Shown: positions 35,000-42,831 of the stretch, piece by piece | How positions within the stretch are numbered: position 1 is the first letter of the stretch | How the letters are laid out: each line of letters starts with the position of its first letter | Assembly: GCF_040513375.1 (NCBI RefSeq) | Contig: NZ_JBEVTG010000001.1 | Span: 1,054,001 to 1,118,000 of the forward strand | Source of the DNA: Flagellimonas_B algarum | Lineage (GTDB): Bacteria; Bacteroidota; Bacteroidia; Flavobacteriales; Flavobacteriaceae | Length of the DNA stretch: 64,000 nucleotides | Direction of reading: 5' to 3' | Position numbers and translations under genes: made by a program | Notes under the pieces: generated by a model | The model's input: only the letters and a program-made list of their open reading frames with translations | Told to the model about the DNA's origin: nothing | Database searches by the model: none

Positions 35000-35707
35000 T
35001 TATTCTGGGATCATTTCTTTTAATCGATTCGCATGTTCAACGAACTCTTGTAAATAGCCGATAGCGATACCGTAATGGACGAAATAATAACTCGCGACCC
35101 GATTTTTATAGTCCGCATCAGTCAGGGTGTATGCGATGAACGCATCCAGGTTTCGGCGCAAAATATAATCGGGGTACCAGCTGTGGTTTTGCTTCCAGTG
35201 TGAAAAGTTGTCTTCGATGTCCGAAATAATATAGTCGTTTAAAAAATCGAATCGGCTGGTCGTTAGGTTGTAAAATTCGGCAATGGCAATTTGTAGCGGG
35301 TCTTCGGCTGCCGTATCGTCAGAAGCACTTTTTAAAAGATCGAAACCACGTGTGGTTACCGAAATGCGTGGCGCATAAGTCACCAAACTGAAGTAGGTAG
35401 AGTCGCTATAGTCATTCTTGCCCAATGTACCGTCGAGAACGTGTTGGATGTAAGGTTCCCTTCTTTCATAGTATGCGATGACTTCATTGACGGCAGCAAT
35501 ATCGCCTTCCAGATCCGAGTTGATCATCGCGTAAATGGTCTGTCGCTTCTTATCGGCTTTCTTTTGTTCGTTCCAATTGTTGACCTGAAGGGCGATCAAT
35601 ATCCCGATGACCACCAAAATGATTTCCCCTAAGGCATACTTGAGGTATTTGGCAGATTGACCTCCAAAAAGCAGGTTTTCACGAATACGCCTGAAAATTT
35701 TGGCCAT
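35000..35707 (-). CDS. DUF6090-family protein, paralogue 2
   Basis: A 235-residue protein with the same N-terminal block (YALGEIILVVIGILIALQ then VNNWNEQ) as the neighbour and a divergent C-terminal helical domain, probably extracytoplasmic. The pair looks like an old tandem duplication. No conserved catalytic residues were seen. Function unknown. Confidence 0.85.
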   Translation of the reverse strand: MAKIFRRIRENLLFGGQSAKYLKYALGEIILVVIGILIALQVNNWNEQKKADKKRQTIYAMINSDLEGDIAAVNEVIAYYERREPYIQHVLDGTLGKNDYSDSTYFSLVTYAPRISVTTRGFDLLKSASDDTAAEDPLQIAIAEFYNLTTSRFDFLNDYIISDIEDNFSHWKQNHSWYPDYILRRNLDAFIAYTLTDADYKNRVASYYFVHYGIAIGYLQEFVEHANRLKEMIPE

Positions 35708-35768
35708 TTGGGTACGGTTGACGATCTAAGGTAAGAAATTCACCCATATGCCATGCCATGTTCGAAAA

Positions 35769-36896
35769 TTACAGACGTTCGGCTTGCGCGGTTTCGATTT
35801 TCGGGTCGGCGAGTCGGATCAAGGTCGATTTCTTGCGCAGGTATCCCACGAACGGATATACCATGCCCATACCCATGAACACCATCGCTGTTAGGATAAG
35901 GTTGGCCGTAGGCACGAATAGGGAACCACTGTTCAATACGCCCAAGATGAGCGAGGTCGAAAAAGGGAACGAAAGGGCCAATAAGGCCACCGCATACCCG
36001 CTGTCAAAGGTTTTCTCCCTTTTGCCCTTTTCGAGTTTGTCGACAATCGCGATATGGGCGTAAGGCCAAAAACTACAGGCACTTAGACCGAAAGCGAGCA
36101 TCAGCAACACCTCCTCTTGCAGTTGTGGACCGAAAAGCGGGTTCACCATGCCTACCAACAAAAAAACAAGGCCCGCACGAAGCAGGAGAACCGATGCGAT
36201 CTGGGCGAATTGGTGTTTTTTGAATTTCACCGCCAAACCGATGAACACTAACACCAAGGGCGTCATCATTAGACTGAGTTTTGAGAGGCTATCAGCGAAA
36301 ATGAAAGGTATCGTATCCATGGTCAGACCGAAACCCAATAAAATCAGTGCTAAAGCGATGAACAGGTTTACAGGTTCGGTGACCAGGGTCTTGACTAAGG
36401 ATGCCAGTTTCGCTTTGCCGGCCGTATTTTGGATTTGGTTCTTCTGATAGTACCAGCGCATAGCGATCAAATAAAGTACGATCAACACGAATACTTTGTT
36501 TCCTAAATCGGCCATGGCCACTTGGGCCAATGCGCCGTCACCAAGGAATTCAAGAACAAATGGAAAACAGGAGAGGCCAGGTGCCAAGGAGGGCATCAAT
36601 AAGCGGGCGGTGCGAAATGCAGGCGTATTTTTTCGAACCCCGATGATCCGTAAGACGAATGGGGAAATGCCGAATAGGACCACATTGAAGGCTAGGGCGA
36701 ACAAAGGCAACAGCAAGAGCGTCAAATCGATCCGAATACCCAATAATGCGATACAGATGGTCGCCGGAAGGGCGAGGTTCAAGATGATTTTTTTGATTCC
36801 GTTGATTTCCTCAGGAGCCTTGAATTTCGTTTTCAACGTCACGCCCAGTGCGATGAAAATCAGGAAAACAAGGGTTTTTTCCAGTCCGACTTCCAT
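35769..36896 (-). CDS. AEC-family (auxin efflux carrier) transporter
   Basis: A 375-residue membrane protein with about ten hydrophobic helices and the AEC layout: five helices, a basic central loop (YYQKNQIQNTAGKAKLASLVK), then five more. AEC members export malonate, amino acids and other organic anions. It starts 2 bases after the stop of the aminotransferase gene, so the two are probably one operon. Confidence 0.85.
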   Translation of the reverse strand: MEVGLEKTLVFLIFIALGVTLKTKFKAPEEINGIKKIILNLALPATICIALLGIRIDLTLLLLPLFALAFNVVLFGISPFVLRIIGVRKNTPAFRTARLLMPSLAPGLSCFPFVLEFLGDGALAQVAMADLGNKVFVLIVLYLIAMRWYYQKNQIQNTAGKAKLASLVKTLVTEPVNLFIALALILLGFGLTMDTIPFIFADSLSKLSLMMTPLVLVFIGLAVKFKKHQFAQIASVLLLRAGLVFLLVGMVNPLFGPQLQEEVLLMLAFGLSACSFWPYAHIAIVDKLEKGKREKTFDSGYAVALLALSFPFSTSLILGVLNSGSLFVPTANLILTAMVFMGMGMVYPFVGYLRKKSTLIRLADPKIETAQAERL

Positions 36897-36898
36897 GT

Positions 36899-38092
36899 TT
36901 AGACCATTACCTTGGCGAGGGCTTGGGTGAACAATTTCATTTCATCAAGGGTGCCCATACTGACCCGGCACCATTTCTTATCAAAAAATTGGAAGGCCCT
37001 CACCCCGACTTTTTCGGCGGTCATCTTATTGAGAAAGGCCTTGCCTTCCATTTCGATCGGAAAGATCATAAAACTGGTATGGGAGGGTACGGGTTCAAAC
37101 CCCATGCTTTTCAAGGTGTTGAAGGTATACGCTCTAGCCTCGGCGTTTCGTACTCTTGAGGTCGTCAGGAACTCGGTGTCGTCCATCGCGGCCAAAGCGG
37201 CGAAAACCGATGGATAGCTGATCCCCATTCCGGCTCGGGTAATGCGTTGTAATTCATTCAGGGTCGTTTCTTGGGCAACGGCATATCCGACACGTAGTCC
37301 CGCCATACCGTGAATTTTAGAAAAGGTCCTGGCGATGATGACGTTCTTGCCTTCGTTGATCAAGGATACCATACTGTGTTTGGCGCCTTCATCCAAAAAC
37401 CACAAATAGGCCTCGTCAACGAATACGGGCACTTGTTCGGATACCCTAGAGCAAAAATCCAACAGTGCCTTACTATCGGTAATGGTTCCGGTGGGATTGT
37501 TGGGATTGCAGATATAGACCAATTTGGTTTCCGAATCGATGGCCTGTTCCATGGCTTCAAGATCATGCGACCAATCGTCCTTTAGCGGAACGGGTTTCCA
37601 AGTGCCTCCCGCGGCTTCGGCTACGCGTATCAATGACATATAGGCCGGGTCGGCCGAGACCACGTTGCCCCCGTTCATAAAAAGGACCATGGCGGTCTTT
37701 TCTAGTAAATCGGAAGAACCGGGCCCCATCATGATGTTCTTTGGACTCACGTTTTCGAACGTGGCGATCTTTTCGATCAATTGAAAAAGTTCTTTCCACG
37801 CATAGCGGTTACCTCCGGCAGCGGCATTTTTGAGGGCCTCCAATGCCATGGGAGAAGGTCCGTATGGATTTTCATTGGCGTTGAGTTTGGCCTCAAGGGG
37901 TGGAAATTCCCGAACGACATCGGGTAGGAATTCCTTAAAGAACGGACTATAGACCGCATTGCCAGCTTCATCTAGGGTCAAGGGCAGGGTTTCGTTTCTG
38001 GAAAACCCCAAATAGGGTGCGGCCAAGAACCCGCCGGCGGTCAGCGCCGAGGTTTTCAGCCAGTTTCTTCGATTGATCGTTGATTTCGACAC
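36899..38092 (-). CDS. Aminotransferase (HisC-like) with Tat-type signal
   Basis: A class I/II PLP aminotransferase of about 397 residues. The C-terminal 340 residues carry LNANENPYGPSPMALEAL, PTGTITDSKALLDFC and the PLP lysine in ARTFSKIHGMAGLRVGYA, resembling histidinol-phosphate aminotransferase. The N-terminus NRRNWLKTSALTAGGFLAAPYLG is a twin-arginine signal, which predicts export of the folded enzyme. I chose the GTG start at 38092 because it puts eight residues before the twin-arginine motif; an ATG at 38143 gives a longer protein. It is followed by an AEC transporter gene. The histidine pathway is not in this window, so the name HisC may be wrong. Confidence 0.78.
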   Translation of the reverse strand: MSKSTINRRNWLKTSALTAGGFLAAPYLGFSRNETLPLTLDEAGNAVYSPFFKEFLPDVVREFPPLEAKLNANENPYGPSPMALEALKNAAAGGNRYAWKELFQLIEKIATFENVSPKNIMMGPGSSDLLEKTAMVLFMNGGNVVSADPAYMSLIRVAEAAGGTWKPVPLKDDWSHDLEAMEQAIDSETKLVYICNPNNPTGTITDSKALLDFCSRVSEQVPVFVDEAYLWFLDEGAKHSMVSLINEGKNVIIARTFSKIHGMAGLRVGYAVAQETTLNELQRITRAGMGISYPSVFAALAAMDDTEFLTTSRVRNAEARAYTFNTLKSMGFEPVPSHTSFMIFPIEMEGKAFLNKMTAEKVGVRAFQFFDKKWCRVSMGTLDEMKLFTQALAKVMV

Positions 38093-38250
38093 GGGTTGGA
38101 TGTTTTTTGGATTAGCGTTACCCAAGTTAGTGGCGCATGCCAAAAAAACCTATGGTAATCCCATAAAAATCAACCACTTAAAATGATAAATCAAAAAAAA
38201 TAAGCTTGAAAAAAAACGAAGTGTTCAAAGTTGAACAACGGAAATCGGGT

Positions 38251-39270
38251 TTATAAGGCCGATTTGAACTGCTCTAAAAAGCGGACATCGTTTTCACTGA
38301 GCAAACGGATATCCGAGATTTGATGCAACAATAGTGCGATTCGATCGATACCCATTCCAAAGGCGAATCCGGAATAGACTTCCGGGTCGATGCCGCAGTT
38401 TTGCAAGACATTTGGGTCTACCATGCCACAGCCCATGATCTCTAACCAGCCGGTACCCTTTGTCATTCGATAATCGGTTTCCGTTTCCAATCCCCAATAC
38501 ACATCCACCTCGGCACTGGGTTCCGTGAACGGGAAGTACGATGGGCGCAACCTGATTTTAGACTTTCCGAACATTTCTGAGGTAAAATGCTGTAGGGTTT
38601 GTTTGAGATCCGCAAAGGATACATCCTTATCGACATACAATCCTTCGACTTGATGGAAGAAGCAGTGGGATCGGGCCGAAATCGCTTCATTTCGATAGAC
38701 CCTACCCGGTGATATGGTTCGAATGGGGGGTTGGTTCGCTTCCATATAACGGACCTGAACCGATGAGGTATGGGTTCGTAATAGGATATCGGGATCGGTC
38801 TGAACGAAGAAGGTGTCCTGCATATCCCTCGCCGGATGGTGTTCGGGCAGGTTCAAGGCAGTGAAATTATGCCAATCATCTTCGATTTCAGGGCCTTCTG
38901 ACACATTGAACCCAATGCGTGAGAAAATGGAAATAATCCGGTTCTTTACGATGGAAATAGGATGTCTTGCCCCGAGTTCCAACGCTTCCCCTGGCCGCGT
39001 GAGATCTCCATATTTTCCAACGACCGCCTGGTTGTCAGAAAGGCTTTCCTTTAAGGTCTCGACCTTTTCTTGTGCCGCGTTCTTCAGTTGATTGATGGCT
39101 TGGCCAAAGGCCTTCTTCCCCTCATTGGGAACGTTCTTGAATTCGGCGAAGAATTCGTTCAAAAGGCCTTTCTTACCCAAATAGGTAATGCGAAAGGTCT
39201 CGACTTCCTCAAGTGATGAAGCGGTGAACTTAGAAACGGTTTCCAAATGTTCCTTAATGGTCTCAATCAT
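38251..39270 (-). CDS. pheS: Phenylalanyl-tRNA synthetase alpha subunit
   Basis: Charges tRNA-Phe as a heterotetramer with PheT, which is not in this window. The 339-residue protein starts at ATG 39270 (IETIKEHLETVSKF); a longer in-frame start at 39312 has no support and would overlap the promoter. Visible are the N-terminal coiled-coil, RHPISIVKNRIISIFSRIGF, DMQDTFFV, LLRTHTSSVQVRYM, and the class II motifs ending in GMGIDRIALL near residue 312. Confidence 0.95.
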   Translation of the reverse strand: MIETIKEHLETVSKFTASSLEEVETFRITYLGKKGLLNEFFAEFKNVPNEGKKAFGQAINQLKNAAQEKVETLKESLSDNQAVVGKYGDLTRPGEALELGARHPISIVKNRIISIFSRIGFNVSEGPEIEDDWHNFTALNLPEHHPARDMQDTFFVQTDPDILLRTHTSSVQVRYMEANQPPIRTISPGRVYRNEAISARSHCFFHQVEGLYVDKDVSFADLKQTLQHFTSEMFGKSKIRLRPSYFPFTEPSAEVDVYWGLETETDYRMTKGTGWLEIMGCGMVDPNVLQNCGIDPEVYSGFAFGMGIDRIALLLHQISDIRLLSENDVRFLEQFKSAL

Positions 39271-39293
39271 TGTCGATTGCGTTAATGAGCCGA

Positions 39294-39301
39294 CAAATTT
39301 A
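39294..39301 (-). promoter_or_regulatory. -7 element of pheS
   Basis: TAAATTTG on the minus strand, a perfect TAnnTTTG. A -33-like TTCG lies 19 bases upstream at 39321-39324, inside the hairpin at 39317-39337. The leader would be about 17 bases. Confidence 0.5.
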
Positions 39302-39316
39302 ACAATTTGCACTAGA

Positions 39317-39337
39317 AAGCCGAAGGAAATTCGGCTT
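39317..39337 (-). promoter_or_regulatory. Small hairpin overlapping the pheS -33 region
   Basis: Perfect eight-pair stem AAGCCGAA/TTCGGCTT with loop TTTCC on the minus strand, followed by TTCT. It resembles a weak terminator but sits just upstream of the pheS promoter. Confidence 0.4.
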
Positions 39338-39356
39338 ACCAGCCATTAGGGGCATC

Positions 39357-39391
39357 AAAAAAAGGCCGTAGTCGCACCGACCACGGCCTTT
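39357..39391 (-). terminator. Terminator after carbonic anhydrase
   Basis: Minus-strand 14-base stem with one mismatch (AAAGGCCGTGGTCG/CGACTACGGCCTTT) with a 3-base loop and a run of seven T. Confidence 0.85.
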
Positions 39392-39416
39392 CCGTTTGTT
39401 CCAACGGAGGTATTCA

Positions 39417-40043
39417 TTATAAGAAATGCACGCGGCCGTCGGCGATATCGTACATGGCGCCAACGATGGCGATTTCCTTGTTTTCTTCCATCTCGCGTAA
39501 GACCGCACTTCGGTCACGAATGGCCTGAATGGTCAAGGCGACGTTCTTTTCGGCCACGGTGTTGACGAAGGTACTGTTCTTCGAAGTACGCTCCTCAGCT
39601 GATGCCGGTTCAGCGACCGCATCTACGGCCGTTCGGATCCTACTCAATAATAAGGTAAGGTTCCCCAATCGGGCATCATCGACCGCGCCTTTGACTGCCC
39701 CACAACTGGTGTGGCCTAGCACAACGATTACTTTGGTGCCTGCGAGTTTACAGGCAAATTCCATACTGCCCAACAAATCTTCATTGACGATATTGCCGGC
39801 AACACGGGCACTGAAGATATCACCTACACCTTGATCGAAGACCAATTCGGCAGAGACCCGTGAATCGATGCAACTCAATATGGTCGCAAAGGGGTATTGA
39901 CCGGTAGCCGTCTGTGATACTTGGGCCAAAAGGTCGCGATCTGCCATTTTTTTGGATACGAAACGTTCGTTACCTTCTTTGAGCAGGGTTATGGCCCCTT
40001 CCGGAGAAAGAGCGGCTTGTGTTTCTTTTGTTTGTGTGATCAT
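39417..40043 (-). CDS. Beta-class carbonic anhydrase
   Basis: Interconverts CO2 and bicarbonate. The 208-residue protein has zinc ligands in LSCIDSRV (Cys, then Asp and Arg) and LGHTSCGAV (His and Cys), plus RVAGNIVNEDLLGSMEFAC. No signal peptide, so cytoplasmic. It starts 1 base after the SulP transporter stop, a pairing seen in bicarbonate uptake operons. A terminator follows. Confidence 0.94.
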   Translation of the reverse strand: MITQTKETQAALSPEGAITLLKEGNERFVSKKMADRDLLAQVSQTATGQYPFATILSCIDSRVSAELVFDQGVGDIFSARVAGNIVNEDLLGSMEFACKLAGTKVIVVLGHTSCGAVKGAVDDARLGNLTLLLSRIRTAVDAVAEPASAEERTSKNSTFVNTVAEKNVALTIQAIRDRSAVLREMEENKEIAIVGAMYDIADGRVHFL

Positions 40044-40044
40044 G

Positions 40045-41640
40045 TTATGCGGTTTTCTTTTTTCTCAGATTAAAAAATTCAATGTAACTCGGCGGATTCT
40101 CAACGATGCCCCGTTCGGAAACCAATTTGATGTCGATGTTCCGTTCCTTGGCTTTCGATGAAAAATCTTCGAGGATCTCGATGATGTCGTTATCCAAATA
40201 ACGGGTTTTGCGAACATCAAGTTCAAGGTAGGAATCTTCCGGGATTCGATCCAATTCCTTTAAGATGGCCCCTTTGTTGAAGAAGGTGACTTCTTCAGCC
40301 AAGGTCATTTTCATTCGATGGCTGCCGTTGCTCTTGTCTTCAATATGCAAGAAGTGGGAGTTTTGGTAGCTTTTGATCAGGATGACCACGATACCAACGG
40401 CAAGACCCAGACCGATACCGACCAAGAGATCGGTAAACACGATACCGACTACGGTTACGGTAAACGGAACGAACTGTTTCCATCCCAAATTATACATCTT
40501 CTTGAATAGTGATGGTTTAGCCAGTTTATAACCTACGATGAACAGTACCGCTGCCAATACCGAAAGCGGAATTTGGTTCAATAAGGTGGGGATCAACATG
40601 ACTGAGATCAATAGGAAGAACCCATGGATGATGGCCGACATTTTCGTTTTGCCCCCAGACTGGATGTTGGCTGAACTACGAACGATTACCTGGGTAATCG
40701 GAATACCTCCGATCATACCTGAAAGGATGTTACCCGATCCTTGCGCCAACAATTCACGATTGGTCGGGGTCACCCGTTTTTTAGGGTCCAATTTATCGGT
40801 GGCCTCGACGCAGAGGAGTGTCTCAAGACTTGCGACCAAGGCTATGGTAAAAGCGGTGATCCAAATCTCACCTTTTCCTATGGCCGAAAAATCAGGAAAA
40901 CTGAACTGGCCGATAAAACTATCAAAGCTGTCAGGAACGGGAACGCTGACCAAATGCTCTTCCGAAATGGCCAATGATGACGAATCCTTGGTCAGGATGT
41001 AAAAAACGATTCCGACGATGACAGCGACCAAGGGCCCCTGGACCAACTGAAAGAACCGCCCTTTTTTGGAAAGGACGTTGTTCCATAAGATCAGGATGAA
41101 CATCGCTATGACGGCTACGATGGTGGCTCCCAAGGTGAAATTTCCGCTTAAAATACCACTGATGGTATTGAAGATTTCCGAAAAGGTATTTTCACCATCG
41201 ATTTGGAAGAACGCGAAGTCACCTTCAGGGTCTTTGTCAAAACCGAAGAAATACGGGATTTGTTTTAGAATGATGATGATACCGATACCTGTGAGCATGC
41301 CTTTGATTACCGAAGAAGGGAAGTAATATCCTATGATCCCGGCTTTCAACAATCCGAAGATGATCTGGATAACGCCCCCTAAGACCACGGCTACCAAAAA
41401 AGGTTCATAACCTAGTGAGCTGATAGCGGCCAAAACAATGGCTGCCAGACCGGCTGCAGGTCCACTGACCCCGATTTGGGATCCACTTGCGGCACCGACC
41501 ACGATCCCCCCGACGATTCCGGCGATAAGACCGGAGAAAAGGGGTGCCCCACTAGCCAAGGCGATACCCAAACACAAAGGCAGGGCAACGAAAAACACCA
41601 CGATACTTGCGGGTAGGTCATTTTTTAAATTCTTGAACAT
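40045..41640 (-). CDS. SulP-family anion transporter with STAS domain
   Basis: A 531-residue transporter with about 12 helices starting NDLPASIVVFFVALPLCLGIALASGAPLFSG, the usual SulP beginning. The STAS domain covers about 430-525 (SYLELDVRKTRYLDNDIIEILEDFSSKAKERNIDIKLV). Family members move sulfate, bicarbonate or other anions with Na+ or H+. The adjoining carbonic anhydrase gene makes bicarbonate the best guess. It is preceded by a small secreted protein gene. Confidence 0.92.
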   Translation of the reverse strand: MFKNLKNDLPASIVVFFVALPLCLGIALASGAPLFSGLIAGIVGGIVVGAASGSQIGVSGPAAGLAAIVLAAISSLGYEPFLVAVVLGGVIQIIFGLLKAGIIGYYFPSSVIKGMLTGIGIIIILKQIPYFFGFDKDPEGDFAFFQIDGENTFSEIFNTISGILSGNFTLGATIVAVIAMFILILWNNVLSKKGRFFQLVQGPLVAVIVGIVFYILTKDSSSLAISEEHLVSVPVPDSFDSFIGQFSFPDFSAIGKGEIWITAFTIALVASLETLLCVEATDKLDPKKRVTPTNRELLAQGSGNILSGMIGGIPITQVIVRSSANIQSGGKTKMSAIIHGFFLLISVMLIPTLLNQIPLSVLAAVLFIVGYKLAKPSLFKKMYNLGWKQFVPFTVTVVGIVFTDLLVGIGLGLAVGIVVILIKSYQNSHFLHIEDKSNGSHRMKMTLAEEVTFFNKGAILKELDRIPEDSYLELDVRKTRYLDNDIIEILEDFSSKAKERNIDIKLVSERGIVENPPSYIEFFNLRKKKTA

Positions 41641-41653
41641 AAAAGTAATTTTT

Positions 41654-41686
41654 TGTCTTCGTTGGTTGTTGCTTAAAATGAAGACA
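41654..41686. repeat. Inverted repeat upstream of sulP
   Basis: Seven-base arms TGTCTTC and GAAGACA separated by 19 bases, directly before the SulP start. It could be an operator, or a leader hairpin if the message starts further upstream. Confidence 0.35.
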
Positions 41687-41715
41687 GTTAATAATTAGGA
41701 TGTTTTCTGGAGCGG

Positions 41716-42015
41716 TTAGGCGAACGGTTCCGGAGGAGGTAGTACCACTTCGTGGTTGCCTTCGGAAAGCGAGATAAGGGCCGTCATACCGACGGATGCC
41801 GTTTGTTCGCTTGCGTACAGGGCGAGAAGGCTTTCTATGGGAAGAACACCGTCTTTTTCCCCGATTTTGAGTTCATTCTCACTGCTGTTCTCTTCTTCGT
41901 TCAGATCGACGACCAACGATAGGTCGTTCTTGGCGAATACCAAGGCCTCTACCGAAGGGGCCAGTATCGAACAAATAAGCAAGGACGCTATGAATGAAAA
42001 AACCAGGGTTTTCAT
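41716..42015 (-). CDS. Small secreted acidic protein, unrecognised
   Basis: A 99-residue protein with signal peptide (VFSFIASLLICSILAPSVEA) and an acidic region (DLNEEENSSENELKIGEKDG), ending in PPPEPFA. No family recognised. It is the first gene of the SulP/carbonic anhydrase group, 75 bases upstream of sulP, and has a -7 element TATATTTG in front. It may be a short membrane or envelope accessory, or an independent gene. Function unknown. Confidence 0.6.
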   Translation of the reverse strand: MKTLVFSFIASLLICSILAPSVEALVFAKNDLSLVVDLNEEENSSENELKIGEKDGVLPIESLLALYASEQTASVGMTALISLSEGNHEVVLPPPEPFA

Positions 42016-42031
42016 GGAATACCTTCTAAAA

Positions 42032-42039
42032 CAAATATA
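42032..42039 (-). promoter_or_regulatory. -7 element of the small secreted protein gene
   Basis: TATATTTG, a perfect TAnnTTTG on the minus strand, 16 bases before the ATG. No clear -33 element. Confidence 0.5.
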
Positions 42040-42072
42040 AAAGTAATACTATTGAAATCCTGTTAATTTTCT

Positions 42073-42831
42073 TTAAAAGTCTTTCAATAGTTTCAGGCTT
42101 TCAGCGGGAATCCAGCCGGTTTGGCCGTCAGCGATCCAGATTTTGTTCCACTCGTTCAAGGTTTCCAAGACATTGACCTTGGTGCCTTCATGCAAGGTGA
42201 ATACTTTTTCGCTGCGTTCGTTGGGTTCCGAAGCGACCACGACTTCACGTTCGAATATAATGGCCGGATTGTCTGAAAGATGGTCTTGCCATTGCAGGTA
42301 GGCAAAAACCACCGATAGTCCGGCGAGGATCAGTGATACCACACTGGTAACGAACATCACCCGCTTCTGGGTGGCCCCGAACAGGGCGTAATACAAAAGG
42401 TAAGCGATAACAAAGGCCAAAACGAGGAAAACGGTCAAATAGGCCCACTGGTCGAACGTCATGATATTGACCAGGTTGTTATATAATTTCGACCAGGGGG
42501 TTTCGGGCATTTGATCAATGGCATCAAGGCGCATGTTCTGCGCATAGCCAAGGTTGTTCAAGATTTCGGGATCGTTGGGTCGCAGCAACAAGGCCTTTTC
42601 GAAATAATAGATACTCGGACCGATTTCATTCAGTTTGTAATGGCAATTTCCCAAATTGAAGTAAAGGGAAGCCGAATGCTTTCCGTTTTTCAGGATCTCT
42701 TGGTAATAGTCGGCGGCTTTTTCAAAATTTCCATCGTTATACGCCTTGGTCGCCTGCACGAATAAGGTCTCATTTTGGGCCTGGGCGCCGAGAGCAAAGC
42801 ACAACATCACGATGAATATCCGGATCTTCAT
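42073..42831 (-). CDS. batE: BatE: TPR and SH3-like membrane protein
   Basis: A 252-residue protein with signal peptide (residues 1-18), TPR repeats (about 25-100: ATKAYNDGNFEKAADYYQEIL, SASLYFNLGNCHYKL), two membrane helices (about 130-185) and a C-terminal SH3-like domain (EGTKVNVLETLNEWNKIWIADGQTGWI). It is the last gene of the Bat operon, overlapping BatD by 4 bases. In the Bacteroidota literature the Bat proteins form a complex linked to aerotolerance; the exact mechanism is not known. Confidence 0.85.
   Translation of the reverse strand: MKIRIFIVMLCFALGAQAQNETLFVQATKAYNDGNFEKAADYYQEILKNGKHSASLYFNLGNCHYKLNEIGPSIYYFEKALLLRPNDPEILNNLGYAQNMRLDAIDQMPETPWSKLYNNLVNIMTFDQWAYLTVFLVLAFVIAYLLYYALFGATQKRVMFVTSVVSLILAGLSVVFAYLQWQDHLSDNPAIIFEREVVVASEPNERSEKVFTLHEGTKVNVLETLNEWNKIWIADGQTGWIPAESLKLLKDF

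Noticed and set aside
41438..41698. Plus-strand frame opposite to SulP
   Set aside because: Antisense to the first membrane helices of the transporter; no domain.
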